64,000 nucleotides of DNA from Roseiarcus sp963820795. GTDB lineage: Bacteria; Pseudomonadota; Alphaproteobacteria; Rhizobiales; Beijerinckiaceae. Numbering within the stretch: position 1 is the stretch's first letter; each line of letters opens with the position of its first letter. The position numbers and the translations under genes are program-made. The notes beneath the pieces were generated by a model. That model did not search any database, was not told the origin of the DNA, and saw nothing but the letters and a program-made list of their open reading frames with translations. The stretch is from assembly GCA_963820795.1 (NCBI GenBank), contig CAWGBJ010000020.1, forward strand, positions 502,517 to 566,516, written 5' to 3'. Of this stretch, positions 37,015 through 46,447 are shown one piece after another.

Positions 37015-38643
37015 CTATGCGAAAGGACGGCCGAGAATCAGGTCCGCCGCCTTCTCACCGATCATGGCTGAGGGCGCTTGGGTATTGCCGCTGACGAGAA
37101 GCGGCATGATCGAAGCGTCCGCCACGCGCAGCCCCTGAACTCCGCGCACCCTCAAAGTCGGGTCGACGACCGAACGCTCGTCCGCGCCCATGCGGCAGGT
37201 CCCGACGGGATGATAGATCGTATCGGCGTGGTCGCGGATCAGAGCGCGTAGCGCCGCGGGCTCGTCATGGCCGGTCCCGTAAATATACCGGCCGCCGTAC
37301 GGCGCCAGCGGCGCCTTCGCAAGGATGGTCTGAACGATTTCGACGCCGCGAACGAGCGTCTCGAGATCCTCGGGGTCTGATAGGAAGTTAGGGTCGATCA
37401 GCGGAGCCTCGGCGATGTCCGCACTTGCCAGGTGGACCGACCCGCGGCTCTTCGGCCTTAGCCCGCATACGTGCAGGGCCAATCCGGCTGCGAAGTGGCG
37501 CTTGCGAGTATGGTCGTCGACGATCGTGATGCAGAAATGCAGCTGCAGATCCGGGCGATCGACGTCGGGCCTGCTCCTGATGAAGCCGCCGGCTTCCGCC
37601 CCGTTGGAGGTCAGCACTCCGCGTCCGCTGCGCAGAAAGTCTGGGAGTTCTCCAACGGCCCGAATCAAGAATGGAATCGTGAGGCCGATAAGCCCGGGTC
37701 CGCTAGCGCGCAAATTTGCGGTGTAGTCGCAATGGTCCTGAAGGTTGTCGCCGACCCCGGGCGAATCGCAGACGACCTCGATCCCGTGGCTCCTCAAGTG
37801 CTGGGCCTGTCCGATCCCCGAGACCATCAGCAGCTGCGGCGAGCCGAAGACGCCGCAGGACACGACGATCTCGCATCGTGCGGCGAGCCGCTCCTCTGCG
37901 CCGCCGCGGCGAATGACGACGTCGGCCGCCCGCCTGCCTTCGAATGCGATGCGGCGTGCCTGAACATCGGAAAATATCGCAAGATTCCGCAGGGGTGCGG
38001 ATTGCAGATAGGCCCTCGCGGCATTGTATCGGCGACCATTCCTCTGGAATAGCTGGTAGGGCCCGACGCCTTCCTGGCTCACGCCATTGAAATCGGCGTT
38101 GCGCGGAAATCCCGCCTGAACGGCAGCCTCGACGAAGGCTTCGACCGCCGGATTGCGGTAGCTGAGATCGCTGACATGAAGCGGCCCGCCGGTGCCATGC
38201 CAGCCGTCCGCTCCGCGCGCGTTGTCTTCCGCGCGCTTGAAGTAGGGCAGCACGCCCGCCGAACCCCAACCTTTGCAGCCGAGTGCCGCCCATTCGTCGT
38301 AGTCCTGCGGCTGGCCGCGGGTGTAGATCATCGCGTTGATGAGGCTGCTGCCCCCCAGGCCGCGTCCGCGAGGCTGATAGCCTTTGCGGCCCCCCAGTCC
38401 CTTTTGCGGAACCGTTTCGTAAGCGTAGTTGCGGCGCGAACGCAGCGGTAGCAGCGCGGCGAGCCCGAGCGGAACGTCGGAGAGGATCGAAGCCTTGGCC
38501 GGCCCCGCCTCGATAAGGGCGACGCTCGTCTCGGCCGATGATTGCGCGAGACGCGCGGCGACGGCGCAACCCGCCGGACCCGCGCCAATTACGATGTAGT
38601 CGTAGGTTGGGCGATCGGGGGCAATGGGCGATGATCCCGGCAT
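37015..38643 (-). CDS. GMC-family FAD oxidoreductase (alcohol/choline dehydrogenase-like)
   Basis: FAD-dependent glucose-methanol-choline oxidoreductase of 542 residues. The N-terminal FAD motif is DYIVIGAGPAGCAVAARLAQ; the GMC signature GRGLGGSSLINAMIYTRG follows; the C-terminal part has the active-site His in YHPVGTCRMG and the second His/Asn in LLVSGNTQAPSAMIGEKAAD. This branch includes AlkJ-type long-chain alcohol dehydrogenases and choline dehydrogenases. Next to the fatty acyl reductase and WS/DGAT genes, a fatty-alcohol substrate is the better guess. The gene converges on the lipase with an eight-base gap. Confidence 0.85.
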   Translation of the reverse strand: MPGSSPIAPDRPTYDYIVIGAGPAGCAVAARLAQSSAETSVALIEAGPAKASILSDVPLGLAALLPLRSRRNYAYETVPQKGLGGRKGYQPRGRGLGGSSLINAMIYTRGQPQDYDEWAALGCKGWGSAGVLPYFKRAEDNARGADGWHGTGGPLHVSDLSYRNPAVEAFVEAAVQAGFPRNADFNGVSQEGVGPYQLFQRNGRRYNAARAYLQSAPLRNLAIFSDVQARRIAFEGRRAADVVIRRGGAEERLAARCEIVVSCGVFGSPQLLMVSGIGQAQHLRSHGIEVVCDSPGVGDNLQDHCDYTANLRASGPGLIGLTIPFLIRAVGELPDFLRSGRGVLTSNGAEAGGFIRSRPDVDRPDLQLHFCITIVDDHTRKRHFAAGLALHVCGLRPKSRGSVHLASADIAEAPLIDPNFLSDPEDLETLVRGVEIVQTILAKAPLAPYGGRYIYGTGHDEPAALRALIRDHADTIYHPVGTCRMGADERSVVDPTLRVRGVQGLRVADASIMPLLVSGNTQAPSAMIGEKAADLILGRPFA

Positions 38644-38654
38644 CCGTCAGCCAC

Positions 38655-38774
38655 TCATCTTCGCGTGCGACAATCTTGACCGGCTCGCCGGACTATCAGT
38701 TCGGGAACGCCGCCGGCCAGATCGATGTCGACCGGGACGCCCTCGGGATAGGACTTCAGCCAAATCCGTTCCAT
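38655..38774 (-). pseudogene. Long-chain acyl-CoA ligase (fadD) N-terminal stub
   Basis: A complete 39-codon frame starts MERIWLKSYPEGVPVDIDLA, the typical N-terminus of FadD-type long-chain acyl-CoA synthetases, and then diverges into VRRAGQDCRTRR plus stop. It lies between the acyl reductase (20 bases upstream) and the GMC gene. An ATG with GAGGATGAG before it is kept. A large deletion seems to have removed the rest of the ligase, leaving the start region. Confidence 0.6.
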
Positions 38775-38793
38775 CTCATCCTCACTTCGCGCC

Positions 38794-40779
38794 TCACAGG
38801 TGCAACCCCCTTAACAATTGCGCGAACGCAATCTGGTCGGCGGTCGGCGCAACCTCGCCCTCCTTGGCACCGCGGGCGGCGGCGCTCTCTGGAAACATGC
38901 GAAACGCCGTATTGAGTACAATCCGCCCCATATTCGGCGCCACGGCATGCACGCCCTGACCGAAGCGGCCGAGGCGGGTCGCCACCCGCGCCGGACGATG
39001 GATGAGCGCCTCAACAACAAGATCGGCGGCCTCGTCCGGGTCGAGGGTCGGCACGTGTTCGTAGAACTTGGTTGGCGCGATCATCTCGGTGCGCACCAGC
39101 GGCATGTTGACGTTGGTGAACGCAACGCCGCGATCAAGGAACTCGCTGGCGGCGCAATCGGTCCAAGCCTCCAGCGCCGCCTTCGAAGCCACATAGGCGG
39201 AGAAGCGCGGCAAGGTCGTCAAAACGCCAATTGAAGAGATATTGACGATGTGCCCGCTCCGCCGCTCGGCCATGCCCGGCAGGAAGCCCATCGCAAGCTG
39301 AATGGCCGCAAGATAGTTCAGCCGGATGAGCCGCTCGAAGTCGTGCAGACGATCGTAGGAGTTCTCGACCGCGCGGCGGATCGACCGGCCCGCGTTGTTG
39401 ACGAGAATGTCGATCCCGCCATGTTCGCTGAGAATCCGCTCCACGAAGGCGGCGCACTGCGCAGGCTCCGAAAGGTCGGCACTGTAGGTTTCGACATCGA
39501 CGCCTTGGGCGGAAAATTCCTGGCGCGTGAGCTCGAGCTTTTCCGGGTCGCGCGCGACGATCAGCGTCTTCGCGCCAGCCTGCGCCAGTCTCAACGCGAT
39601 CGACTTGCCGATCCCAGCCGACCCGCCCGTCACCAGAACCCGTTTGCCCGCCACCGCGCCGCGAAGCGACCGATCGACGAACAGCGACGGATCGAGATGC
39701 CGCTCCCAATAGTCCCAAAGGCGCCAGGCATAGTCCTCGAAGTTCGGGACCGTGATGCCGGCCGGCCGCAGAAGCTTTTGCGTCTCGCGGCTGTCGAAGC
39801 GCGTCGGATAATTGACGAACATGAAAATGTCGTCGGGAAGCCCCAGCTCCTTCATCATCATCTTGCGCATGCGGCGGAAGGGCGTCAGCGCCATCAGCCC
39901 GCGGGTCAGCGCTGGCGGCGCGAGGCCAAACAGGCCGGCGTTGATCTTGACCGTAAAAGCCGGCGCATGGGCGGCGCGCGCCAGCGCGTTTAGCATGTCG
40001 CCTACGCGCAGCGGATTGGGATCCGTCAAGTGGAAGGTGCGGCCGTCAAGGCCGTCAAGATGGGCGAGATGATCCATCGCGGCGACGACGAAGTCGATCG
40101 GCACGACGTTGATCCGCCCGCCTTCGAGGCCGATCATCGGGAACCAGGAGGGAAGCGCGTCGCGGATCTTCTGGATCAGCTTGAAGAAATAATACGGGCC
40201 GTCGATCTTGTCGATCTCGCCGGTCGTCGAGTCGCCGACGACAATCCCGGGTCGATAGACCCGCCACGGAATGCCGGTCTCGGCGCGCACAAGGCCCTCG
40301 CCCTTGTGCTTCGAGGAATAATACGGATGCTCGAACCCGCGCGCCTCCTCGAACATGTCCTCGCGGAATGTGCCCTCGTAAAGCCCCGCGGCCGCAATCG
40401 AGCTGACATGATGGAAGCAGCCTGCCTTGATCGCCTTGGCGAAAGCGAGCGCGTTGGTCACGCCCGCGACGTTCGCGGCGATGACTTGCGCCGGCTCTGC
40501 CGTCAGGTCGTAGACGGCGGCGAGATGGAAGAAATGGTCGATCTTGCCCTTAAGTTTGCGCGCGTCCTTGGCCGAGACCCCGAGATCGGACTTCGAGATA
40601 TCGCCTTCGATGAGCATCACGCGATTGGCCTCGGCCCCCCAGAACTCCTTAAGGCCCGCGATCAGCTCGGGCGTCGGCTTGTAAACGAGAATATAGACGG
40701 GCTCGTTATCCCGCTGCAGCAGCCGCCGCACGAGACGCTTGCCGATAAAGCCGGTTGCGCCGGTGACGAACGCGCTCAT
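38794..40779 (-). CDS. Two-domain fatty acyl-CoA reductase (alcohol-forming)
   Basis: Protein of 661 residues joining two Rossmann domains. Residues about 1-370 form an extended-SDR thioester-reductase domain: VTGATGFIGKRLVRRLLQR, DHFFHLAAVYDL, and the catalytic YYSSKHKGE. Residues about 375-660 are a classical SDR: VTGGSAGIGKSIALRLAQAG, NNAGRS, VNISSIGV and YVASK. This order and length match the marine-type alcohol-forming reductase (Maqu_2507 of Marinobacter), which takes acyl-CoA through the aldehyde to the fatty alcohol with NADPH. With the WS/DGAT genes it supplies the alcohol for wax esters. A phasin gene is divergent from it. Confidence 0.82.
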   Translation of the reverse strand: MSAFVTGATGFIGKRLVRRLLQRDNEPVYILVYKPTPELIAGLKEFWGAEANRVMLIEGDISKSDLGVSAKDARKLKGKIDHFFHLAAVYDLTAEPAQVIAANVAGVTNALAFAKAIKAGCFHHVSSIAAAGLYEGTFREDMFEEARGFEHPYYSSKHKGEGLVRAETGIPWRVYRPGIVVGDSTTGEIDKIDGPYYFFKLIQKIRDALPSWFPMIGLEGGRINVVPIDFVVAAMDHLAHLDGLDGRTFHLTDPNPLRVGDMLNALARAAHAPAFTVKINAGLFGLAPPALTRGLMALTPFRRMRKMMMKELGLPDDIFMFVNYPTRFDSRETQKLLRPAGITVPNFEDYAWRLWDYWERHLDPSLFVDRSLRGAVAGKRVLVTGGSAGIGKSIALRLAQAGAKTLIVARDPEKLELTRQEFSAQGVDVETYSADLSEPAQCAAFVERILSEHGGIDILVNNAGRSIRRAVENSYDRLHDFERLIRLNYLAAIQLAMGFLPGMAERRSGHIVNISSIGVLTTLPRFSAYVASKAALEAWTDCAASEFLDRGVAFTNVNMPLVRTEMIAPTKFYEHVPTLDPDEAADLVVEALIHRPARVATRLGRFGQGVHAVAPNMGRIVLNTAFRMFPESAAARGAKEGEVAPTADQIAFAQLLRGLHL

Positions 40780-40926
40780 GAGCCTTCCCTCTCACCTCGA
40801 CCTGTCGTTTAGCCGATATCTCTAGAATGAGCCGCCTAGAACTTTGGGCGGCGAATTCTAAATTCTCGTGCTTTGATGCGAGCTGTGAAAAGGCGGGTTG
40901 GCCGCCGAGAAAAAACGAGGATGGTC

Positions 40927-41358
40927 ATGCCAAAGAAACTCACAGAGCTCGCGAATGAAACAGCCGAAACCCAGTTGGCTGCGAAAGTCAGAGAATTGGC
41001 CAATCAGATTTGGCTTGCGGGCCTTGGAGCATTCTCCAAAGCCCAGAAGGAAGGCGTCAAGATGTTTGAGGCCCTCGTCGCGGAAGGCGAAAAGGTTCAG
41101 GAGCGGACTAAATCCGCAGCCGACGAGCGCATCGCCGAGGTGAGAGCGAAAGCGACTGGAACGTGGGATAAACTCGAGCAGGTGTTCGAGGAGCGCGTAG
41201 CGCGCGCCCTCCATAGTTTGAGCGTCCCGAGCCGGAAGGACATCGATGTGCTGTCGAAGCGGGTCGCCGAACTGACGGAGCTCGCCAAGAAGCTCTCGAA
41301 GGAAGACGAAGAGCATCACACGATGCGTAGCCGGGCGCACAAGACCAGGGTTGGGTAA
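40927..41358 (+). CDS. Phasin-like granule-associated protein (PhaI/PhaF type)
   Basis: Helical, charged protein of 143 residues. The core ELANQIWLAGLGAFSKAQKE with GVKMFEALVAEGEKVQ is the signature of the PhaI/PhaF poly(hydroxyalkanoate) granule phasins. A coiled coil follows (KDIDVLSKRVAELTELAKKL). The ATG at 40927 is preferred because GAGG lies seven bases upstream. Phasins coat polymer or lipid inclusions. No PHA synthase gene lies nearby, whereas wax ester genes do, so it may coat neutral-lipid bodies; that is inference. Confidence 0.8.
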   Translation: MPKKLTELANETAETQLAAKVRELANQIWLAGLGAFSKAQKEGVKMFEALVAEGEKVQERTKSAADERIAEVRAKATGTWDKLEQVFEERVARALHSLSVPSRKDIDVLSKRVAELTELAKKLSKEDEEHHTMRSRAHKTRVG

Positions 41359-41420
41359 GACAGCTGAAGGCTTTTGAGCGACAGACAACACGGGATAGCG
41401 ACTGCGGAGCGGAGGCTTGA

Positions 41421-42560
41421 ATGAGCGGTCGTCGCCGCAGGGGCAAAGTGGGGATCGCTCTCGCTGGGGGCGGTCCCCTCGGCGGTATCTATGAGATTGG
41501 TGCTCTGCTCGCGCTGGAAGAGGCGTTGAAGGGCGTGAGGCTGACGGAATGCGATATCTATGTTGGCGTCAGTTCTGGCGCCTTCGTTGCGGCCGGTCTC
41601 GCCAACGGCATATCTCCGCGCGAAATGCACGCGATGTTCATTCTCGAGCGGTCGCATCGCGATCCGTTCGAGCCGGATGTGCTGCTGCGGCCGGCCTTCG
41701 GCGAATTCGCACGGCGGCTCATGCGCATGCCGGAACTCATTCAGGCGGCTGCCTTGGCCTATTTCGGAGCGACGCCCGGGCGCGGTTTCCTCGAATCGTT
41801 CATGCGTCTGACGCGCGGCTTGCCGAACGGCCTCTTCGACAATAACGCCATCGCCTCCTACTTGTCGCGGCTCTTCAGCCAGCCAGGGCGAACGGACGAT
41901 TTCCGCAAGCTCGGGCGCCAACTCTTCATTGTCGCCACCGAACTCGACAGCGGCAAGTCGGCGCCCTTCGGCTCGCCCGACCTCGACCACGTCCCGATCT
42001 CCGAGGCGGTAAAGGCGAGCGCGGCTCTGCCCGGCCTCTATCCCCCGGCGCGGATCGAAGGTCGCGATTATGTCGACGGCGTGATGAAGAAGACCCTGCA
42101 CGCTTCGGTGGCGCTGAAGGCTGGCGCAAAGCTGCTCATTTGCATCAATCCGCTCGTGCCCTATGACGCCGATCTCGCGGCGCGCGCCGGCGCCAAGCCT
42201 GTGCATCTGGCGGACAGCGGTCTCGTGACCGTCCTGTCGCAGACGTTCCGCGCCCTAATCCACTCCCGGATGCGGGTCGGCATGGAGCGGTACGCCAGGG
42301 AATTTCCCGACGCCGACGTCGTGCTGTTCGAACCGGCGCAGGATGACGCGGTGATGTTCTTCGCCAACATGTTCAGCTACGCCGACCGACGTCGTCTCGC
42401 TGAGCACGCCTATCGCCACACCCTCGCGGAACTGCGGCGCCGAGCCGGTGAGCTCGAACCGATGCTCGCCCGCCACGGCGTCGAACTCGACCGCGCGGTT
42501 CTCGAAGGCGGCGATGCCGACGCCGGGCAAGTCTGGTCAAACAGCCGGGTTGTGGGATAG
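41421..42560 (+). CDS. Patatin-like phospholipase
   Basis: Patatin-family Ser-Asp dyad hydrolase of 379 residues. The oxyanion loop is ALAGGGPLGGIYEIGAL, the nucleophile Ser lies in YVGVSSGAFVAAGL (GxSxG), and the catalytic Asp in YVDGVMKKTLHA (DG). A substrate-specific C-terminal region of 150 residues follows with an acidic/Arg-rich end. There is no signal peptide. It would cleave acyl chains from phospholipid or neutral lipid. It is on the same strand as the phasin (62 bases upstream) and the TetR gene, forming part of the lipid operon. Confidence 0.88.
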   Translation: MSGRRRRGKVGIALAGGGPLGGIYEIGALLALEEALKGVRLTECDIYVGVSSGAFVAAGLANGISPREMHAMFILERSHRDPFEPDVLLRPAFGEFARRLMRMPELIQAAALAYFGATPGRGFLESFMRLTRGLPNGLFDNNAIASYLSRLFSQPGRTDDFRKLGRQLFIVATELDSGKSAPFGSPDLDHVPISEAVKASAALPGLYPPARIEGRDYVDGVMKKTLHASVALKAGAKLLICINPLVPYDADLAARAGAKPVHLADSGLVTVLSQTFRALIHSRMRVGMERYAREFPDADVVLFEPAQDDAVMFFANMFSYADRRRLAEHAYRHTLAELRRRAGELEPMLARHGVELDRAVLEGGDADAGQVWSNSRVVG

Positions 42561-42646
42561 CCTGCAGCCGCTGGGCAAGACGCTCAGCGAACTCGAAAAA
42601 GCGCTGAGCCGGGAAAGACCCGGACGCTCGCAGGGTGGGAAACGCA

Positions 42647-43292
42647 ATGCCGCCAAAGCCGCCCCGTCGGACGCGTGAGCGGATTCTCGAAACTGCCTTG
42701 GCGATGTTCAACCAGTTCGGAGAGCCGACCGTGGCGACGACGTCGATCGCCTTCGAGATGGGCATCAGCCCCGGCAATCTCTACTACCACTATCATTCCA
42801 AGGAACAGATCGTCGCGGATCTGTTCGCCGAGTTCCGGCGCGAGATCGAGACGACTTCTGGCGGCGCCGGAGAAGCGCCTGCCGAACGCCGAGGACTGCT
42901 GGCTCTACCTGCACCTCGTGTTCGAGGCAATATGGAAGTACCGCTTCATCTATCGCGACCTCAACGATCTCGTCGCCCGCTATCATCTGATCGAGGTGCA
43001 GTTCCGACGCATCTTTGCCCACAAGATTCGGGTCGCTGAGCAGATTCTCGGCGGCTTGGTCAAGGGGGGACAGATGCGCGCGGAGCCCACCGAAATCGCG
43101 ACGCTGGCGCAGAACATCGTGCTGGTGGCTAGCTACTGGATGTCGTTCGAGTTCGCCCGCGATCCGAAAGCTGTTCAGGACGACAGGACTCTGGCGCGCG
43201 GAGCCTTTCACGTCATCGCGCTGGCCGCGCCCTATCTCGAGCCGCGGGAGCGAGAATTGTTCGATCACTTGGCGAAGCGCTACATCGCCTGA
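42647..43292 (+). pseudogene. TetR-family regulator, frameshifted
   Basis: The N-terminal helix-turn-helix is intact: PRRTRERILETALAMFNQFG, then ISPGNLYYHYHSKEQIVADL. The frame slips at 42856-42857; removing one T gives EIETTLAAPEKRLPNAEDCW and a ligand-binding domain that runs to KRYIA at 43292, about 214 residues in all. Such TetR proteins commonly control fatty-acid or lipid genes by sensing acyl-CoA. It is followed ten bases later by the TPR-like gene with a GAGGAGG ribosome site that overlaps the stop, so they form one unit. Confidence 0.78.
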
Positions 43293-43302
43293 GGAGGACG
43301 CC

Positions 43303-44148
43303 ATGGCGCCGGTCAAATGGAAGCCGTTCCCGCACAGCGCGAAGGACTATGCCTACGAAGGCGCGGCGCTGAAGTCGGCGTGGCCCGAATTGCATCGGGG
43401 CGACTGCGAGCCGTTTCCCGACGCTGCGTTCGTGCAGCAAGCTTTCGCCCGGCATCCGCGCCTCAAGGGCGCGCTCGACGCCGACAAGACAGCGGCGGCT
43501 CTGCAGTCGGTCTGGCGGGCCTATCATCGCGGCGACTTTGGCGCGGCGGACGCGGAAGGGACGGCGCTCGGGCCGATTGGCGCCAATGCGGCCAACAAGG
43601 CCGCCAACATCTATGCAACCTATCTGGAGACGGATGGCGAGCGCAAGCGCGAGATTCTTCTGCACTCGGCCGAGCGCGCCGGGGCGCTGCAGGCGGTCGC
43701 GCCCAATTTCCCGAACGCCTTCTATTTTCACGCCCAGGCGCTCGGACGCTATGCGCAGGAGATTTCCATCGCCAAGGCGCTGGCACAAGGGATCGGCGGC
43801 AAGGTGAAAGCGAGCCTTGACAAGACGATCAAGCTCGAGCCCAAGCATGCCGAGGCCCATATCGCGCTCGGCGCTTACCACGCCGAGATCGTCAGCAAAG
43901 TCGGTGGAATGCTCGCGGGCCTCATGTACGGCGCGAGCAAGGAGCAGGCGGTCAGACACTTCGCGCTCGCCCGAAAGCTGCTTCCCGACTCCGCGATCGC
44001 CCGCATCGAGGAGGCCAACGGCCTCGTCATGCTGTTCGGCAAGGCGAAGCTTGCCGAAGCGCAGACACTCTACAAGGAGGCCGCGCGTTGCGCCCCCGCC
44101 GACGCGATGCAGAAGCTCGACGCGGAGCACGCGCGGCAGGAGGGATGA
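43303..44148 (+). CDS. TPR-like helical repeat protein
   Basis: Protein of 281 residues made of helical repeats with no signal peptide. Repeat-like units include ALAQGIGGKVKASLDKTIKL then EPKHAEAHIALGAYHAEIVS, HFALARKLLPDSAIARIEEA and LAEAQTLYKEAARCAPADAM. This resembles tetratricopeptide scaffolds. GAGGAGG at 43291-43297 and the ten-base gap show that it is co-translated with the TetR gene. It may serve as an adaptor on lipid bodies or in acyl transfer; no enzymatic motif is present. Confidence 0.65.
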   Translation: MAPVKWKPFPHSAKDYAYEGAALKSAWPELHRGDCEPFPDAAFVQQAFARHPRLKGALDADKTAAALQSVWRAYHRGDFGAADAEGTALGPIGANAANKAANIYATYLETDGERKREILLHSAERAGALQAVAPNFPNAFYFHAQALGRYAQEISIAKALAQGIGGKVKASLDKTIKLEPKHAEAHIALGAYHAEIVSKVGGMLAGLMYGASKEQAVRHFALARKLLPDSAIARIEEANGLVMLFGKAKLAEAQTLYKEAARCAPADAMQKLDAEHARQEG

Positions 44149-44166
44149 CCAGGTCGTGTCAGCCGC

Positions 44167-45585
44167 TCACCACTCCCTCTCTCCCTGAAAAGGGAGCGAT
44201 GGTGCCTCGGGCGGATCGAGGAGCACATAGTAAAGATATTGTTCGAACTCCTCGGCAAAACGGCTAACGATAGCCTCCGGGTCGGGCGTTAGCGCGGCGT
44301 CGGTGATGAGGCCGAACTGCACTTTACCGGCATAGGAGAGGATCGACACGCCCATGCCGAGGTCGCCCGTCTGCGGCACCCAGAACAGCGACTGCTTCAA
44401 GACGCTGCCGGCGATCGAGAGATATTCGGACGGGCCCGGCACGTTGGTCATCACCGCGGTCGCTCGGCTCAGGAGAAGGTTGAAGAGTTGGTCCTGCACC
44501 AGCTTCGGCAGGTAGCCGAGGGCGGCGAACAGACCGAGCGTCGTGGCGGGCTCATAGGACGTCTTCAACGCAATCATGCGCTGGCGCACCGTCATCAGCC
44601 GCTCGAGTGGATGTTCGATGCCGACCGGCAGTTCGACCGCGATGATGCCGAAGCGATTGCCGAGTTCGACGTCCCCCGGCTGGCGCAGATCGATCGGCAC
44701 CAGCGCGCGACACTCGACGCCCTCGGTCTTGTCGCCGGCCTCAGCCAGGTAGCGCCTCAAGGAACCGGCCACGCAGGAGAGCAGCATGTCGTTGATCGTG
44801 CAGCCGAGCCCGCGACTGACCGCCTTGACCTCCGGGAGCTTCAGCGGCTCGCTCCAGGCGACACGCTTCGACCCCATCGGCTTGCCCTTGAAGCGGGTCT
44901 GGGTGTCGCTGTTCATGAAGAGCAGATAGCCGAGCTCGCCAGCCACGCCCGCGCCGTCGCGCAGGTAGCCCGCCGCGCGCAGCGGATGGCGCGCGAGATC
45001 GAGCGCGGTGTGCAGGGTCGAGCTCGAGGCCTGGGTTCCGAGGTTGATCGCCGCCACGACGGGCGCCATCAGATTCTGCAGCGAGCCTTCGTCGTCGTGC
45101 GCGGGCGCGACGCGATGCGTCTTGCGCTTGGCTCCATCGACGAGGGACATCGTGACGCCGACCAGGGCGACTCCGTCGCCAATCGCATGATGCGTGCGGA
45201 ACACCAGCGCCGCGCCGCCCTCGTACTCCTCGACGATATGGATCGTCCAGAGCGGATGGACGGGATCGAGCGGCTCGGAGGCGAGATCGCCCACAAAGCG
45301 TTCGAGCGCCCGCTTGCCGCCGCGTCCCGGCAGCCGCACGCGCTTGATGTGATGCGCAATGTCGAAGTTCGGGTCGTCGCACCAGTAGACGCCGGCCGGT
45401 CGGTACTCGACCCGCTGCCGGTACCGGCGATGAGCCAGAAGTCCGTCCGCCAGTTGGGCCTCGAGCCGGTTGATAGCGATCGGACCTTCCAGCAACCAGA
45501 CGCCGACGATGATCATCAGACTGGTCGGCCGGTCCATCCGCAGCCAAGTCGTGTCGACTGGCGACATGCGCTCGCTGCGGCTCAT
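44167..45585 (-). CDS. Wax ester synthase / diacylglycerol acyltransferase (WS/DGAT) 1
   Basis: Bifunctional acyltransferase of 472 residues joining acyl-CoA to fatty alcohol (wax ester) or diacylglycerol (TAG). The active-site motif HHAIGDG (HHxxxDG) is in VFRTHHAIGDGVALVG. Further family blocks are HPLWTIHIVEEY, TINDMLLSCVAGSLRRYL and TNVPGPSEYLSIAGS. The start at 45585 (MSRSERMSPVDTTWL) has GGGGAG five bases upstream; a longer frame from 45633 is less likely. It converges on the TPR-like gene with an 18-base gap. The second copy, WS/DGAT 2, lies at 49930. Confidence 0.92.
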   Translation of the reverse strand: MSRSERMSPVDTTWLRMDRPTSLMIIVGVWLLEGPIAINRLEAQLADGLLAHRRYRQRVEYRPAGVYWCDDPNFDIAHHIKRVRLPGRGGKRALERFVGDLASEPLDPVHPLWTIHIVEEYEGGAALVFRTHHAIGDGVALVGVTMSLVDGAKRKTHRVAPAHDDEGSLQNLMAPVVAAINLGTQASSSTLHTALDLARHPLRAAGYLRDGAGVAGELGYLLFMNSDTQTRFKGKPMGSKRVAWSEPLKLPEVKAVSRGLGCTINDMLLSCVAGSLRRYLAEAGDKTEGVECRALVPIDLRQPGDVELGNRFGIIAVELPVGIEHPLERLMTVRQRMIALKTSYEPATTLGLFAALGYLPKLVQDQLFNLLLSRATAVMTNVPGPSEYLSIAGSVLKQSLFWVPQTGDLGMGVSILSYAGKVQFGLITDAALTPDPEAIVSRFAEEFEQYLYYVLLDPPEAPSLPFQGEREW

Positions 45586-45694
45586 TTTTACTCCCCAGAC
45601 TTTTCCCATCATAACGCGTTCCAGCGAGGGCAAGAAGCGGTTCCGGCGCGCTTAGGCAGCCGAACCCACGGTTCTGGTATAAAAAGGCTCTGCA

Positions 45695-46414
45695 ATGTCG
45701 AAAGAGACCATTCATGACCTGTTGCTGGCCGAGCTTGACCGCTCAGCGGCGTTGCGCGCCCGGTTCGGTGAAGACCCAAGTTTGGCCAAACGGAGGACGT
45801 TCCTGCGCAGCTGGCAGGCGGCGCGTCTTGCGCGTACGCATCAGGACCTTTTGGCGAATCCTCGCTTTCATGACGCCGCTGAGTTCTTTCTCGTCGATCT
45901 TTACGGGCCCAGGGACCTGAGCCGGCACATGGAGAACGTGCGCCGCATACTTCCCGTGATGACGAACTTTCTGCCCGAATATGGTCTCGCGACCGTCGCG
46001 CACGCTGTGGAGCTCAACGTTTTGTCGGAAAGCCTCGACGGGGCCATGGTCAAGGCGCTCGACGCAGACGCGGGGACAATCACCAACGCGACATACGCCG
46101 CGGCCTATCGCAAGGTCGACCGTACCGAGGACCGCAAGCGCCAGATCGATCTCATTGCCCTGCTCGGCGAGGCGCTCGACAAGCTCACCCACCAGCGCTT
46201 CATCGGCGCGGCGCTCAAGATGATGCGCAAGCCGGCCGAGCTCGCCGGGCTTGACGAGTTGCAGGGTTTCCTCGAGCGCGGCTATCGCGCCTTCGGCGCG
46301 ATGCGCGGCGGCGCGAGCGAGTTCGTCTCGATCGTCGTCGCGCGCGAGCGGGCGATCTCCGAGACGCTTTTCGCGGGCGACGACAGCGTGTTGGGACGGC
46401 GTCCGCAAAGCTAG
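45695..46414 (+). CDS. Conserved hypothetical protein in the lipid island
   Basis: Protein of 239 residues, mostly helical and charged. It contains a recognisable FFLVDLYGPRDLSRHMEN block and a PVMTNFLPEYGLATVAHAVE helix; such 'FFLxDLYGP' proteins are widespread but have no assigned function. There is no signal or membrane segment. It is divergent from WS/DGAT 1 by 109 bases and on the same strand as the amidase. A role in lipid-body metabolism is only a guess from position. Confidence 0.6.
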   Translation: MSKETIHDLLLAELDRSAALRARFGEDPSLAKRRTFLRSWQAARLARTHQDLLANPRFHDAAEFFLVDLYGPRDLSRHMENVRRILPVMTNFLPEYGLATVAHAVELNVLSESLDGAMVKALDADAGTITNATYAAAYRKVDRTEDRKRQIDLIALLGEALDKLTHQRFIGAALKMMRKPAELAGLDELQGFLERGYRAFGAMRGGASEFVSIVVARERAISETLFAGDDSVLGRRPQS

Positions 46415-46447
46415 GCGCGGCGCATCCGCTGCGCGACAGGGGGACAT

